Shown here in pieces: positions 1 to 7,751 of a stretch of 10,319 nucleotides of DNA. The stretch comes from Massilia sp. (GTDB lineage: Bacteria; Pseudomonadota; Gammaproteobacteria; Burkholderiales; Burkholderiaceae_D), in NCBI GenBank assembly GCA_003484545.1, contig DNCF01000494.1, positions 1 to 10,319 of the forward strand. Direction: 5' to 3'. Positions within the stretch are counted from its first letter, which is position 1. Every line of letters starts with the position of its first letter. The notes beneath the pieces were generated by a model that was given only the letters and a program-made list of their open reading frames with translations, did not search any database and was not told the DNA's origin. A program made the translations under genes and the position numbers.

Positions 1-159
1 GCCGTGCCCGCGCAGCAGATCGAACGCCGTCCTCAGGGCGGTGGCGTCGCGGTCGACCAGCACAACGCCGGCGTCCTCGGCGGCGAAACGCAGCGCCGCA
101 CTGAGGCCAATGCCGCCGGCGGCGCCGGTGACGAGGACGGTCTTGTTCGAGAATCGCAT
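1..159 (-). CDS. Short-chain dehydrogenase/reductase, N-terminal part (cut by window edge)
   Basis: The first 53 residues of an SDR-family NAD(P)-dependent oxidoreductase are present; the rest lies beyond base 1. The protein starts MRFSNKTVLVTGAAGGIGLS, which holds the glycine-rich cofactor motif TGxxxGIG of a Rossmann fold (TGAAGGIG, residues 11-18). The second beta strand ends in VVLVDRD (about residues 32-38). An acidic residue there usually favours NAD(H) over NADP(H), but this is inference. The ATG at 159 is well supported: the minus strand carries GGAGGAGG just upstream (about 165-173). The catalytic Ser/Tyr/Lys region is not in the window, so substrate and exact function cannot be given. 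The GH1-like hydrolase gene ends only 20 bases upstream on the same strand, so co-transcription is likely and a sugar-related substrate is possible but unproven. Confidence 0.88.
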   Translation of the reverse strand, partial: MRFSNKTVLVTGAAGGIGLSAALRFAAEDAGVVLVDRDATALRTAFDLLRGHG

Positions 160-179
160 GCCCCCTCCTCCACGCGGCC

Positions 180-1487
180 TTACTCCGCATTGCGCGGCGC
201 GCTGGTGGCGGTCGCGGCATCAAGGGACGTGGGCGCGGGCGGACCGGCGAGCCCGGGGTAATCCTGGCCAAGGGCCACCGGCACCTGCAGGCAGACGCTC
301 TGGGTCGGCAGCACCTCGGTCCAGTCGGCGATCAGGTCGCGGTAGGCCAGCCCGACGGGCCGCAGCTGGCGGTCGAGGTCGGCCAGGCCGAGGGCATTGA
401 CGCGGCCATTGTCTTCGCGCAGGCCGCTGTCCCAGTCGACCTGGTCGGTCAGCGAATACCAGGTGAAGCCGACGATGGGCACGCCGTTGTTACGCACGCG
501 CAGCACGTTCGCCCATTCCTTGCGCAGCCAGCGCACCGCCTCGTCGCCGGCGGGTCCCTGGCACAGGTTGGTCTCGGTATGCATGACGGGCAGGCGGTAG
601 CGGTTGTAGTACTGGTGGGTGATGACGGCGTAGCCGAAGATCTCGCCGGACGCCCTGGTCGCGCCGTCCGCCGACACGTGGTGCTCGTTGGTCTGGTAGT
701 AATCGTTCCCCATCAGGCAGTGGTGCTTCAGGTTGTTGTTCAAGAAGAAGTGGTATTCGTCGCGGGTCATGCCGTTGTCGAGCAGGTACTCGTACATGGT
801 GGAGTCGACGCGGCGGCCGTAGTTCAAGTCCAGCGACAGGAAGCGGCGCGCGTTCATCGCTTCCGCCGGCCCGATGGCGGCCGGCTTCACGGCATGGAAG
901 TACTCGGTGGATTCGCTCTGGATGAACAAGGCATCCGGACGCACCCGCAGGATGGCGCGCATGGCCAGCAGGTTGGCCTTCACCACGTGCTTCAGTGCCG
1001 TGACGAAGGCCCGGTCGCTGCGCATCTGTTCGTTCCACCAGCCGTAGAGGGCGGAAAACAGCGCGCAGATCGACATCTCGTTGACCGGCGTGTAGAGCTG
1101 GATCCACGGATAGCGCTGGGCAAACGCGCGGGCATAGGCGGCGAAGATCTCGGGAAAGTCCGGGTTCTGGAAGTCGCCGATGAAATCGGGCACGCCGAAG
1201 TGGCAGAGATCGACGATCGCCACCAGGTTGCGCCGGCGCAGGTCGGGGAAGACCTCGTCGGCGAACGACCAGTCGTAGCGCCCCGCGCCCAGCAGGCTCG
1301 TGTGCAAGGGCGGACCATAGCGCAGGAAGCGGATGCCGATCTCCTCGACCAGGTCGAAATCGCGCCGCCAGTGCCGGTAGTGGCCGCACTTGGCCATCTC
1401 GTCCATGCGGACCCGGCCGGCCGCGATGGTCGGGATGCTGTTTTCGATGCCGGTTGCGAAGATGAAGCCAGGTTGACTCGATACCAT
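180..1487 (-). CDS. GH1-like glycoside hydrolase (clan GH-A, divergent beta-glycosidase-type protein)
   Basis: This 435-residue protein looks like a divergent family 1 glycoside hydrolase, a (beta/alpha)8-barrel retaining enzyme that cleaves beta-linked sugars. The strand-4 motif TPVNEM (133-138) gives the putative acid/base Glu137 after Asn136, and VMHTETN (301-307) gives the putative nucleophile Glu305. Other GH1-like marks are FLRYGPPL near 54-61, LCHFGVPDF with His97, and FTWYSLTDQVDW (341-352), which matches the usual WSLxDNxEW block. GH1 enzymes usually read TxNEP and I/VTENG, so both motifs are atypical. The tail after about 395 is Ala/Pro/Thr-rich and probably disordered. No signal peptide is evident, so it is probably cytoplasmic. 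I chose ATG 1487 because a GTG at 1538 would add 17 residues unlike the family. The substrate is unknown. It is probably transcribed with the SDR gene downstream. Confidence 0.8.
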   Translation of the reverse strand: MVSSQPGFIFATGIENSIPTIAAGRVRMDEMAKCGHYRHWRRDFDLVEEIGIRFLRYGPPLHTSLLGAGRYDWSFADEVFPDLRRRNLVAIVDLCHFGVPDFIGDFQNPDFPEIFAAYARAFAQRYPWIQLYTPVNEMSICALFSALYGWWNEQMRSDRAFVTALKHVVKANLLAMRAILRVRPDALFIQSESTEYFHAVKPAAIGPAEAMNARRFLSLDLNYGRRVDSTMYEYLLDNGMTRDEYHFFLNNNLKHHCLMGNDYYQTNEHHVSADGATRASGEIFGYAVITHQYYNRYRLPVMHTETNLCQGPAGDEAVRWLRKEWANVLRVRNNGVPIVGFTWYSLTDQVDWDSGLREDNGRVNALGLADLDRQLRPVGLAYRDLIADWTEVLPTQSVCLQVPVALGQDYPGLAGPPAPTSLDAATATSAPRNAE

Positions 1488-1491
1488 GTGC

Positions 1492-1510
1492 CGTCCCGTG
1501 TGCCGGGACG
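1492..1510 (-). promoter_or_regulatory. Stem-loop over the ribosome-binding region of the GH1-like gene
   Basis: A perfect inverted repeat has arms CGTCCCG (1492-1498) and CGGGACG (1504-1510) around a 5-base loop. On the minus-strand transcript it ends four bases before the ATG at 1487. Its 3' arm holds the only purine-rich stretch (GGGACG) that could serve as a ribosome-binding site. It sits in the 73-base gap after the DUF2127 gene. It could be a translation-limiting hairpin, an intercistronic RNA structure or a protein-binding palindrome; the sequence does not decide. It has no T-tract, so it is not a classic terminator. Confidence 0.5.
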
Positions 1511-1560
1511 CGCGTGAAGAGCACGACTGGGCCGGCACCGGTTTAGACCACGCGGCTTCG

Positions 1561-2043
1561 CTACAGGTTCTCCTGGCCTGATTTTCCGGACATCGTGCGC
1601 CGGCGCAGGCTGTAGATCATGAAGGCGACCACGGCCAGGTTGAGCACGGCCAGGCAGGCGGGCAGCCAGCCGGGGCGGCGAACCAGCTCGTGCAGCTCGA
1701 AAGGCAGGTAGACCGCGCCGCTGGCGGCGGCAAAGCCTTCGCCCCAGGCGCGGCCGAACCACAGGCCGTAGGCCTCGACCATGCGCACGGCGGCGTAGGC
1801 GAGCGCCGCCGCAGCCAGCTGCAACAGGTGTGCATCGTCGAGCCTGGCCGCATAGGCGAGGAAGATGCGCGGTATGTGGGAGGCGGGATTCAGGTGGGCG
1901 TGCCGCACCAGGATCTCGGCAAAGTGCTGGACGTCCCGGTGCAGCAGCGAGAACAGGCCGAAACCGGTCAACAGGATCACCAGCCCCTTTGCCGCCTCGA
2001 GCATGGCAACGGCGCGCAGGCCCTGGGACAGGCGCACGCTCAC
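1561..2043 (-). CDS. DUF2127 family integral membrane protein
   Basis: This small inner-membrane protein of up to 160 residues belongs to the DUF2127 family by its pattern: LRAVAMLEAAKGLVILLTG near the N-terminus, then LLHRDVQHFAEILVRH with LNP. Hydrophobic segments lie at about 10-32, 72-95, 101-117 and 126-145, suggesting four membrane passes with a polar loop at 35-70 and a basic tail from about 146 (RRRTMSGKSG). The family has no established function. The start is GTG, either at 2043 or at 2037; a GGGG run at 2046-2049 is better spaced for the second, which would remove two residues. It lies 76 bases downstream of the lipoprotein gene and 73 bases upstream of the GH1-like gene, all on the minus strand, so a shared transcript is possible. 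The link to the hydrolase may only be positional. Confidence 0.82.
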   Translation of the reverse strand: MSVRLSQGLRAVAMLEAAKGLVILLTGFGLFSLLHRDVQHFAEILVRHAHLNPASHIPRIFLAYAARLDDAHLLQLAAAALAYAAVRMVEAYGLWFGRAWGEGFAAASGAVYLPFELHELVRRPGWLPACLAVLNLAVVAFMIYSLRRRTMSGKSGQENL

Positions 2044-2119
2044 GTCCCCGGCGTTGCCGAAGGCGCACGCGCGGGCACGGACGCCGCCATCAGACGCACA
2101 CGCCGCACGGTCCCCGCGC

Positions 2120-2803
2120 TCAACGCAGGCAGGTGACGTAGGCCTCGTCGCCGGCGGCCAGGTCGCTGGCCGCGCCGCTCAGCAGGTTGACGGTCGCATA
2201 GGTATCGGCCGCGGCGCCGGCGGTCTTGGTCCAGGCGTCGCCGCCCTTCCAGCCGCGCCCGTCCAGTTCGCCCGACGCGACCAGCTCCGCCAGTTCGTTC
2301 CTGGTCGGCAGGCGCCAGGGCTTCTGTCCCTTGATCGTCGTGTTCTTGCAGAACGCGTCGGCCTTGGCCCAGTTCAGCTGGAAGGAAGCCGGCATCCACA
2401 TCACTTCGCCGCGCGACACATAGCCGGCGGTGGTGGCGGGCGCCACGCAGACGCCGTTCTCGTTGACCGAGGGCGCTTCGCAGACGCGCGCTTTCACGGT
2501 CAGCGTCGTGCTGGTCCAGGTCGGGTTGTAGCTGCCGCGCTCTCCCTGCCGCGCCGTAATGGTGGCGACGCCGGCGCGGCCGATCGTCACCGTCTTGCCG
2601 TTGATGCTGGCCACCGCGTTATCGCTGCTGGCGAATTCGAATGGTGCCGGGCTGTCCGAGGTCGGCGCCACCAGGTCGAATGGCGGATCGCCCTCGGTCT
2701 TGGTGATCGGCGGGAATTCGCCGAGCTGTACCCCGTTGTCGCTGCAGGCGGCAAGCAGGAGCAGCGCGGCGGCCGCGGTGAGGGAGAGTCGCTGGAAGCG
2801 CAT
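2120..2803 (-). CDS. Lipoprotein with Ig-like segment and DUF1566-type (Lcl_C-like) domain
   Basis: This 227-residue protein starts MRFQRLSLTAAAALLLLAAC, a lipoprotein signal with lipobox LAAC and lipidated Cys20. The next residue is Ser, so outer-membrane sorting is expected. Residues about 40-105 resemble a bacterial Ig-like (Big_2 type) fold, with FASSDNAVASINGKTVTIG and GVATITARQG. Residues about 128-227 resemble DUF1566/Lcl_C: VMWMPAS, NWAKADAFC, the hallmark WRLPTRNEL (163-171), then an aromatic/Gly stretch and terminal AYVTCLR. Cys108/Cys119 and Cys152/Cys225 could form disulfides. The domain occurs in secreted and surface proteins with poorly known roles. ATG 2803 was chosen because it gives a textbook signal peptide; an upstream GTG at 2845 would bury it and overlap the likely promoter. 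Its role is probably at the cell surface; no ligand can be named. Confidence 0.82.
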   Translation of the reverse strand: MRFQRLSLTAAAALLLLAACSDNGVQLGEFPPITKTEGDPPFDLVAPTSDSPAPFEFASSDNAVASINGKTVTIGRAGVATITARQGERGSYNPTWTSTTLTVKARVCEAPSVNENGVCVAPATTAGYVSRGEVMWMPASFQLNWAKADAFCKNTTIKGQKPWRLPTRNELAELVASGELDGRGWKGGDAWTKTAGAAADTYATVNLLSGAASDLAAGDEAYVTCLR

Positions 2804-2835
2804 GGGTCGGGATATCCGGGCAAAAAAGATGGGGC

Positions 2836-2844
2836 AGTATAGCA
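2836..2844 (-). promoter_or_regulatory. Probable extended -10 promoter for the lipoprotein gene
   Basis: The minus strand reads TGCTATACT here, an extended -10 element (TGn plus TATACT, one mismatch from TATAAT). Transcription would start near 2829, about 25 bases before the ATG at 2803. I see no good -35 hexamer at 16-18 bases, which extended -10 promoters tolerate. The site lies at the edge of the most AT-rich stretch in the window. Confidence 0.42.
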
Positions 2845-2919
2845 CCTGAAGGCAACAATGATTGACAAAATCGCATGCATTTCGGGTAACAAGTTTGCGC
2901 CCGTCGAACCCGCTTTCGG

Positions 2920-2942
2920 CAGAAGCCTGATCCAGAAGCCTG
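2920..2942. repeat. Short direct repeat, CAGAAGCCTG twice
   Basis: CAGAAGCCTG occurs at 2920-2929 and again at 2933-2942, so the period is 13 bases with a 3-base spacer. It lies in the divergent intergenic region, about 230 bases before the cbs start. It could be a pair of same-face-offset protein sites or chance; only two copies exist and they are not related in sequence to the 13-bp array near 5800. Confidence 0.35.
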
Positions 2943-3138
2943 GCTCATGAATCGCATACCGATATGAGATTATCTTATTAAACAAACAATGCATGGGCTG
3001 TTAAGCTTGCGCTCCTCGACGCTTCACGGCCTGTCGCGCTCACGCTTGGCGCCACTTCAAACGCCCGCCTGCCGATCGCCGTAAGATGTCTTGTTCTTCA
3101 CGATCCGGCGCATATCCGCGCCCTCTTCTGGCGTTCGC

Positions 3139-3155
3139 GGCGCCCACAAGGCGCC
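3139..3155 (+). promoter_or_regulatory. Leader hairpin just before the cbs ribosome-binding site
   Basis: GGCGCC (3139-3144) and GGCGCC (3150-3155) are each self-complementary and can pair as a 6-bp stem with loop CACAA. The ribosome-binding site GGAGG (3161-3165) begins five bases later and is four bases from ATG 3170, so the stem leaves it free. In GC-rich DNA such a pair can arise by chance, so a regulatory role is only possible. Confidence 0.35.
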
Positions 3156-3169
3156 TTCCTGGAGGCAAC

Positions 3170-4578
<1,409 letters not shown>

Positions 4579-4582
<4 letters not shown>

Positions 4583-5760
4583 CCGAATCCAACAACAAGC
4601 AGCATCTCGCCACCCGCGTCATCCACGGCGGCCAGTCGCCCGAACCCGCCACCGGCGCGGTGATGCCGCCGATCTTCGCCACCTCGACCTTCGTCCAGGA
4701 GAGCCCGGGCGTGCACAAGGGCCTGGACTACGGGCGCTCGCACAACCCGACGCGCTGGGCGCTCGAGCGCTGCGTGGCCGACATCGAAAGCGGCAGCGCC
4801 GCCTTTGCTTTCGCCTCGGGCCTCGCGGCCATCTCGGCGGTGCTGGAATTGCTCCCTAGCGGGTCGCACATCGTCGCCGGCGACGACATGTACGGCGGCA
4901 CCTACCGCCTGTTCGAACGCGTGAGGAGAAAAAGCGCGGGCCACGACTTCAGCTACGTGAACCTGGCCGATCCGGAAGCGCTGGCGGCGGCCATCAGGTC
5001 CGAGACGAAGATGGTCTGGGTCGAGACGCCGACCAATCCGATGCTGAAGCTGGCCGACCTGGCGGCGATCGCGAAGCTGTGCCGCGAGCGCGGCATCGTC
5101 AGCGTCTGCGACAACACCTTCGCCAGCCCCATCGTCCAGCGCCCGCTGGAGTCCGGCATCGACATCGTGGTGCACTCGACCACCAAGTACATGAACGGGC
5201 ACTCGGACGTGATCGGCGGCGTCGCCGTGGTCGGCACCGAGCCACACCATACGGCCTTGCGCGAACAGCTCGGCTTCATCCAGAACGCGGTGGGCGCCAT
5301 TCAAGGCCCCTTCGACAGCTTCCTGGTGCTCCGCGGGATCAAGACCCTGGCCCTGCGCGTCGAGCGCAGCAGCGCCAACGCCCTGGCCCTGGCCCAGTGG
5401 CTGGAGCGCGAGCCGAAGGTCCGCAAGGTGCATTACCCAGGCCTGGAGTCGCATCCCCAGCACGCGCTGGCGCGGCGCCAGATGGATGGCTATGGCGGCA
5501 TCATCTCGATCGAGCTCGATACCGACCTGGCCGGCGCGCGGCGTTTCCTGGAAACGTGCTCGGTGTTCACCCTGGCCGAAAGCCTGGGCGGCGTGGAGAG
5601 CCTGATCGAGCATCCGGCCCTGATGACGCATGCGACCATTCCGCCGGCGCAGCGCGCGGAGCTGGGGATCGGCGACAGCCTGATCCGCCTGTCGGTCGGC
5701 ATCGAGCATCTGGAGGACCAGCGCGCCGACCTGGCGCGCGCGCTCGCGGCGCTGTCGTAG
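4579..5760 (+). CDS. Cystathionine gamma-lyase-like PLP enzyme (Cys/Met metabolism family)
   Basis: This 393-residue fold-type I PLP enzyme probably cleaves cystathionine to cysteine, 2-oxobutyrate and ammonia, completing reverse transsulfuration. Visible marks are YGRSHNPTR (51-59; Tyr51 and Arg53 reach the neighbouring subunit's PLP), ASGLAA (79-84), stacking Tyr105 in DDMYGGTYR, Asp178 in CDNTFASP, the PLP lysine Lys203 in HSTTKYMNGHSD, and the C-terminal SLGGVESLIEHP and LIRLSVGIE blocks. Length is normal. It starts at GTG 4579, overlapping the cbs stop as GTGA, with AGGA at 4568-4571, so translational coupling is likely. Family members include cystathionine gamma-synthase and methionine gamma-lyase, which motifs alone do not separate; the upstream cbs gene favours the lyase. 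Its TAG stop lies inside the first degenerate unit of the 13-bp array. Confidence 0.88.
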
Positions 5761-5843
5761 CCAACGATAGTGGCCAAGCGTCGCGGCCAGCCGTAGCGGC
5801 CAAGATTAGTGGCCAAGATTAGTGGCCAGGATTAGTGGCCAAG
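5755..5843. repeat. 13-bp tandem repeat array between convergent genes
   Basis: About seven consecutive 13-base units fill the gap between two convergent stop codons. The consensus is TAGTGGCCAAGAT. Unit starts are 5755 (degenerate, 9 of 13 matching the second unit), 5768, 5781 (diverged), 5794, 5807, 5820 and 5833 (last unit short, 11 bases). The three right-hand units are nearly identical. Four units contain the palindrome TGGCCA and two contain CGGCCA, so neighbouring units can pair as 6-bp stems with 7-base loops on either strand. This is not a CRISPR array: units are too short and have no spacers. It may act as a weak two-way transcription barrier or simply be a slippage-born minisatellite. 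Confidence 0.85.
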
Positions 5844-5846
5844 TAG

Positions 5847-7460
5847 TCAGGCGACGGCCAGGGTCAGCAATCGGGGCGCCGTGGCGGACGCCTCGTCTTC
5901 CGTCGTGTCGGCCGCCTCGTCGCGCAGCCTGAAGGTGGCGACCAGGCGCGCCAGTTCCGCGGCCTGTTCGCGCATCGATTCCGCCGCCGCCGCGGCCTGT
6001 TCCACCATGGCCGCGTTCTGCTGGGTCGACAAATTCATCTCGGCGATTGCCTGGCCGAGCTGGGCGACGCCGCCTGCCTGGCCGGCGCTGGCGGTATCGA
6101 TGGCGTCCAGGATATCGGCGACGTCACGCACGTGCGAGAGCATCGCGCGCATGGTGGCGCCGGCCGCGTTGGCGATGCCGGTGCCGGCCTCGATCTCGCC
6201 GCTGGATGCGCCGATCAGGGTCTTGATTTCCTTTGCCGCCTGGGCCGAATGCTGGGCCAGGCTGCGCACCTCGGCGGCCACGACCGCGAAGCCGCGCCCT
6301 TCAGCCCCGGCGCGCGCCGCTTCCACCGCCGCGTTCAGGGCCAGGATGTTGGTCTGGAAGGCGATGCCGTCGATCACCGAGATGATCTCGACGATCTTGC
6401 TGGCCGAGGCGTTGATCGCGCCCATGGTCTCGACCACCTGGGACACCACCACGCCGCCCTTGCCCGCCACTTCCGAGGCCGAGCCGGCCAGCACGTTGGC
6501 CTGGCGCGCGTTGTCGGCGTTCTGCTTGACGGTCGAGGTCAGTTCTTCCATCGACGAGGCGGTTTCCTCCAGCGAACCGGCCTGCTGCTCGGTGCGCGAG
6601 GACAGGTCGAGGTTGCCGTCCGCGATCTCGTTCGAGGCGGTGGCGATGTTGTCGGTGCCGGCGCGTACCCGGGTCACGATCTCGACCAGCGAATCGTTCA
6701 TGTCGCGCAGCGCGGCCATCAGGCGGCCGGTCTCGTCGTTCGAACGGACGTCGATTTTCTGGGTCAGGTCGCCCTGGGCCACGCCGCCGGCGATCTTCAC
6801 CGCCGCCTGCAGCGGCAGGACGATGGCGCGCACCAGCAGCCAGCCGAGGACGGTCGCCACCACCACGCCGAACAGCAGGCCGGCGACGCACACCGCCAGC
6901 ACCAGCTGGTAGGTCCGCTGCGATTCCTCGTAGTCGGCTTTGGCGGTCTGCTGCTGCATCTCCACCAGCTCGTTGATGGTGCGGTTCATCGGCTCGAACA
7001 GGCGCCACATGTCGCCGTTGACGATCTGGGCGGCGCGCGCGGTGTCCTGCGCGCGGATCGCGGCGATCGCGGGCTGCAGGCCCTGCTCCAGGAAGACCTT
7101 GCGTTCGGCGGCGAAGCGCTCGGCAAGCGCCTTTTCCTGCGGAAGCATGTCGGTGTCCATGTATTCGGCCCAGCGCGCCGAAACGCGCTGGGCATTGGCT
7201 TCCACCCGGTCCATCATCGCGGCGACGTTCTGGGCGTCCGGCTGGCTGGCCCTGACCAGGTTGAGCTGGGTCAGCGTCAGCAGGCGGCCGACGTCGTCGA
7301 GGTCGGCCAGGGCCAGCAGGCGATCGCTGTACATCTCCTCGAGCGCGCCGTTGGCCTTGCTGAGGTTGAGGATACCGATGGCGAAACCGACGATCAGCTC
7401 GAAGACGAGGAAGGCGAGCACGAAGATCAGGCGCGTCTTGATGGTGAGGTTCTTGAACAT
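5847..7460 (-). CDS. Methyl-accepting chemotaxis protein (four-helix-bundle sensor, HAMP, signalling domain)
   Basis: This 537-residue chemoreceptor senses a periplasmic signal and controls the CheA/CheW kinase complex. It has TM1 at about 11-31, a mostly helical periplasmic domain at 32-184 (four-helix-bundle type), TM2 at about 185-211, a HAMP linker at about 212-264, and a long coiled-coil signalling domain at about 270-510. The conserved hairpin tip EIISVIDGIAFQTNILALNA (358-377) and following AAVEAARAGAEGRGFAVVA are canonical. Methylation-type stretches such as EQQAGSLEETASSMEEL (291-307) are present. The end, LLTLAVA, is not a CheR/CheB-docking pentapeptide of the NWETF type. ATG 7460 gives a normal membrane anchor start (MFKNLTIKTR); a TTG at 7508 would add a non-membrane leader. 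Ligand unknown. It stands alone between two sulfur amino acid loci, so a sulfur-compound ligand is possible but speculative. Confidence 0.95.
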   Translation of the reverse strand: MFKNLTIKTRLIFVLAFLVFELIVGFAIGILNLSKANGALEEMYSDRLLALADLDDVGRLLTLTQLNLVRASQPDAQNVAAMMDRVEANAQRVSARWAEYMDTDMLPQEKALAERFAAERKVFLEQGLQPAIAAIRAQDTARAAQIVNGDMWRLFEPMNRTINELVEMQQQTAKADYEESQRTYQLVLAVCVAGLLFGVVVATVLGWLLVRAIVLPLQAAVKIAGGVAQGDLTQKIDVRSNDETGRLMAALRDMNDSLVEIVTRVRAGTDNIATASNEIADGNLDLSSRTEQQAGSLEETASSMEELTSTVKQNADNARQANVLAGSASEVAGKGGVVVSQVVETMGAINASASKIVEIISVIDGIAFQTNILALNAAVEAARAGAEGRGFAVVAAEVRSLAQHSAQAAKEIKTLIGASSGEIEAGTGIANAAGATMRAMLSHVRDVADILDAIDTASAGQAGGVAQLGQAIAEMNLSTQQNAAMVEQAAAAAESMREQAAELARLVATFRLRDEAADTTEDEASATAPRLLTLAVA

Positions 7461-7751
7461 GTAGGGGCCCGTGCAAGGGGTAACAGGTTGGTGGGTGGCC
7501 GGTCGCAACTGGCCAGACTCCCCTGATTATAGAAACAACTGAATCCGTACGGAAACTTTCTGGCTAATACCCTACCGGTTTCATGGGTTTCTCGTCGCCC
7601 TTCCACAACAAGTCGTGGTCCATGCATGGCTCCGGCCCCTGTTTGGGCCCCTGCGGGCCTGCCGGTTTGCCTATAGAATGCTGCGACGCAATTTCTACAT
7701 ATTTCTGTTTTTACAGCCGCTGATCCGGCTGCTCGACAACAAGAGGCAAGC
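7461..7751. other. Divergent intergenic region between the chemoreceptor and tcyP
   Basis: This 291-base region holds no credible gene and must carry both promoters. Left to right it contains CTGGCCAG (7509-7516), the chemoreceptor -10 (7526-7531), an imperfect dyad CCACAAC-AA-GTCGTGG (7603-7618), a 10-bp palindrome CCATGCATGG (7620-7629), a nested GC-rich hairpin (CCGGC 7632-7636 with GCCGG 7661-7665, inner GGCCC-CTGC-GGGCC 7646-7659), TATAGAAT (7672-7679) as a possible tcyP -10, and CAGCCG-N6-CGGCTG (7714-7731) close to the tcyP ribosome site AGAGG (7742-7746). The dyads are candidate operators; no regulator can be named from sequence alone. Confidence 0.55.
7526..7531 (-). promoter_or_regulatory. 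Probable -10 element for the chemoreceptor gene
   Basis: The minus strand reads a perfect TATAAT here, placing a start near 7519 and a leader of about 60 bases before ATG 7460. No good -35 hexamer is seen at 16-18 bases. An AAAGTTT lies upstream (7559-7553 on the minus strand), resembling the -35 part of flagellar sigma-28 promoters, but no GCCGATAA follows at the required distance, so a housekeeping promoter is more likely. Confidence 0.4.

Larger units (their letters stand above)
2804..3169. other. Intergenic region between divergent lipoprotein and cbs genes
   Basis: This 366-base gap holds no convincing gene. Bases about 2820-3005 are clearly more AT-rich than the surroundings, as expected for a divergent promoter region. 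On the plus strand there is a TTGACA (2862-2867) with only a weak -10 17 bases on, and a TAAGAT (3082-3087) about 85 bases before the cbs start, without a good -35. A 10-bp direct repeat (2920-2942) and a GGCGCC hairpin (3139-3155) are listed separately. I see no riboswitch that I recognise. Confidence 0.6.

Noticed and set aside
490..1524. 344-codon minus-strand frame and a 312-codon plus-strand frame across the GH1-like gene
   Set aside because: Arg/Pro/Ala- and Val/Gly/His-rich shadow translations; the 180-1487 frame has coherent catalytic motifs and normal composition.
3086..3169. Upstream in-frame ATG for cbs, adding 28 residues
   Set aside because: No ribosome site precedes it, the added residues are unlike the family, it overlaps a possible -10, and ATG 3170 has a GGAGG.
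5755..5843. CRISPR array
   Set aside because: Units are 13 bases, contiguous and without spacers, and no cas gene is near.
7461..7508. Longer TTG start for the chemoreceptor
   Set aside because: It would place a Pro/Thr-rich leader before the membrane anchor; MFKNLTIKTR is a normal receptor start.
6132..7526. 464-codon open frame on the plus strand opposite the chemoreceptor
   Set aside because: His/Gly/Arg/Gln-rich low-complexity translation with no fold, lying across a well-conserved chemoreceptor gene.
7519..7559. Flagellar sigma-28 promoter before the chemoreceptor
   Set aside because: AAAGTTT is present but no GCCGATAA lies 11 bases on; the visible -10 is a perfect TATAAT.
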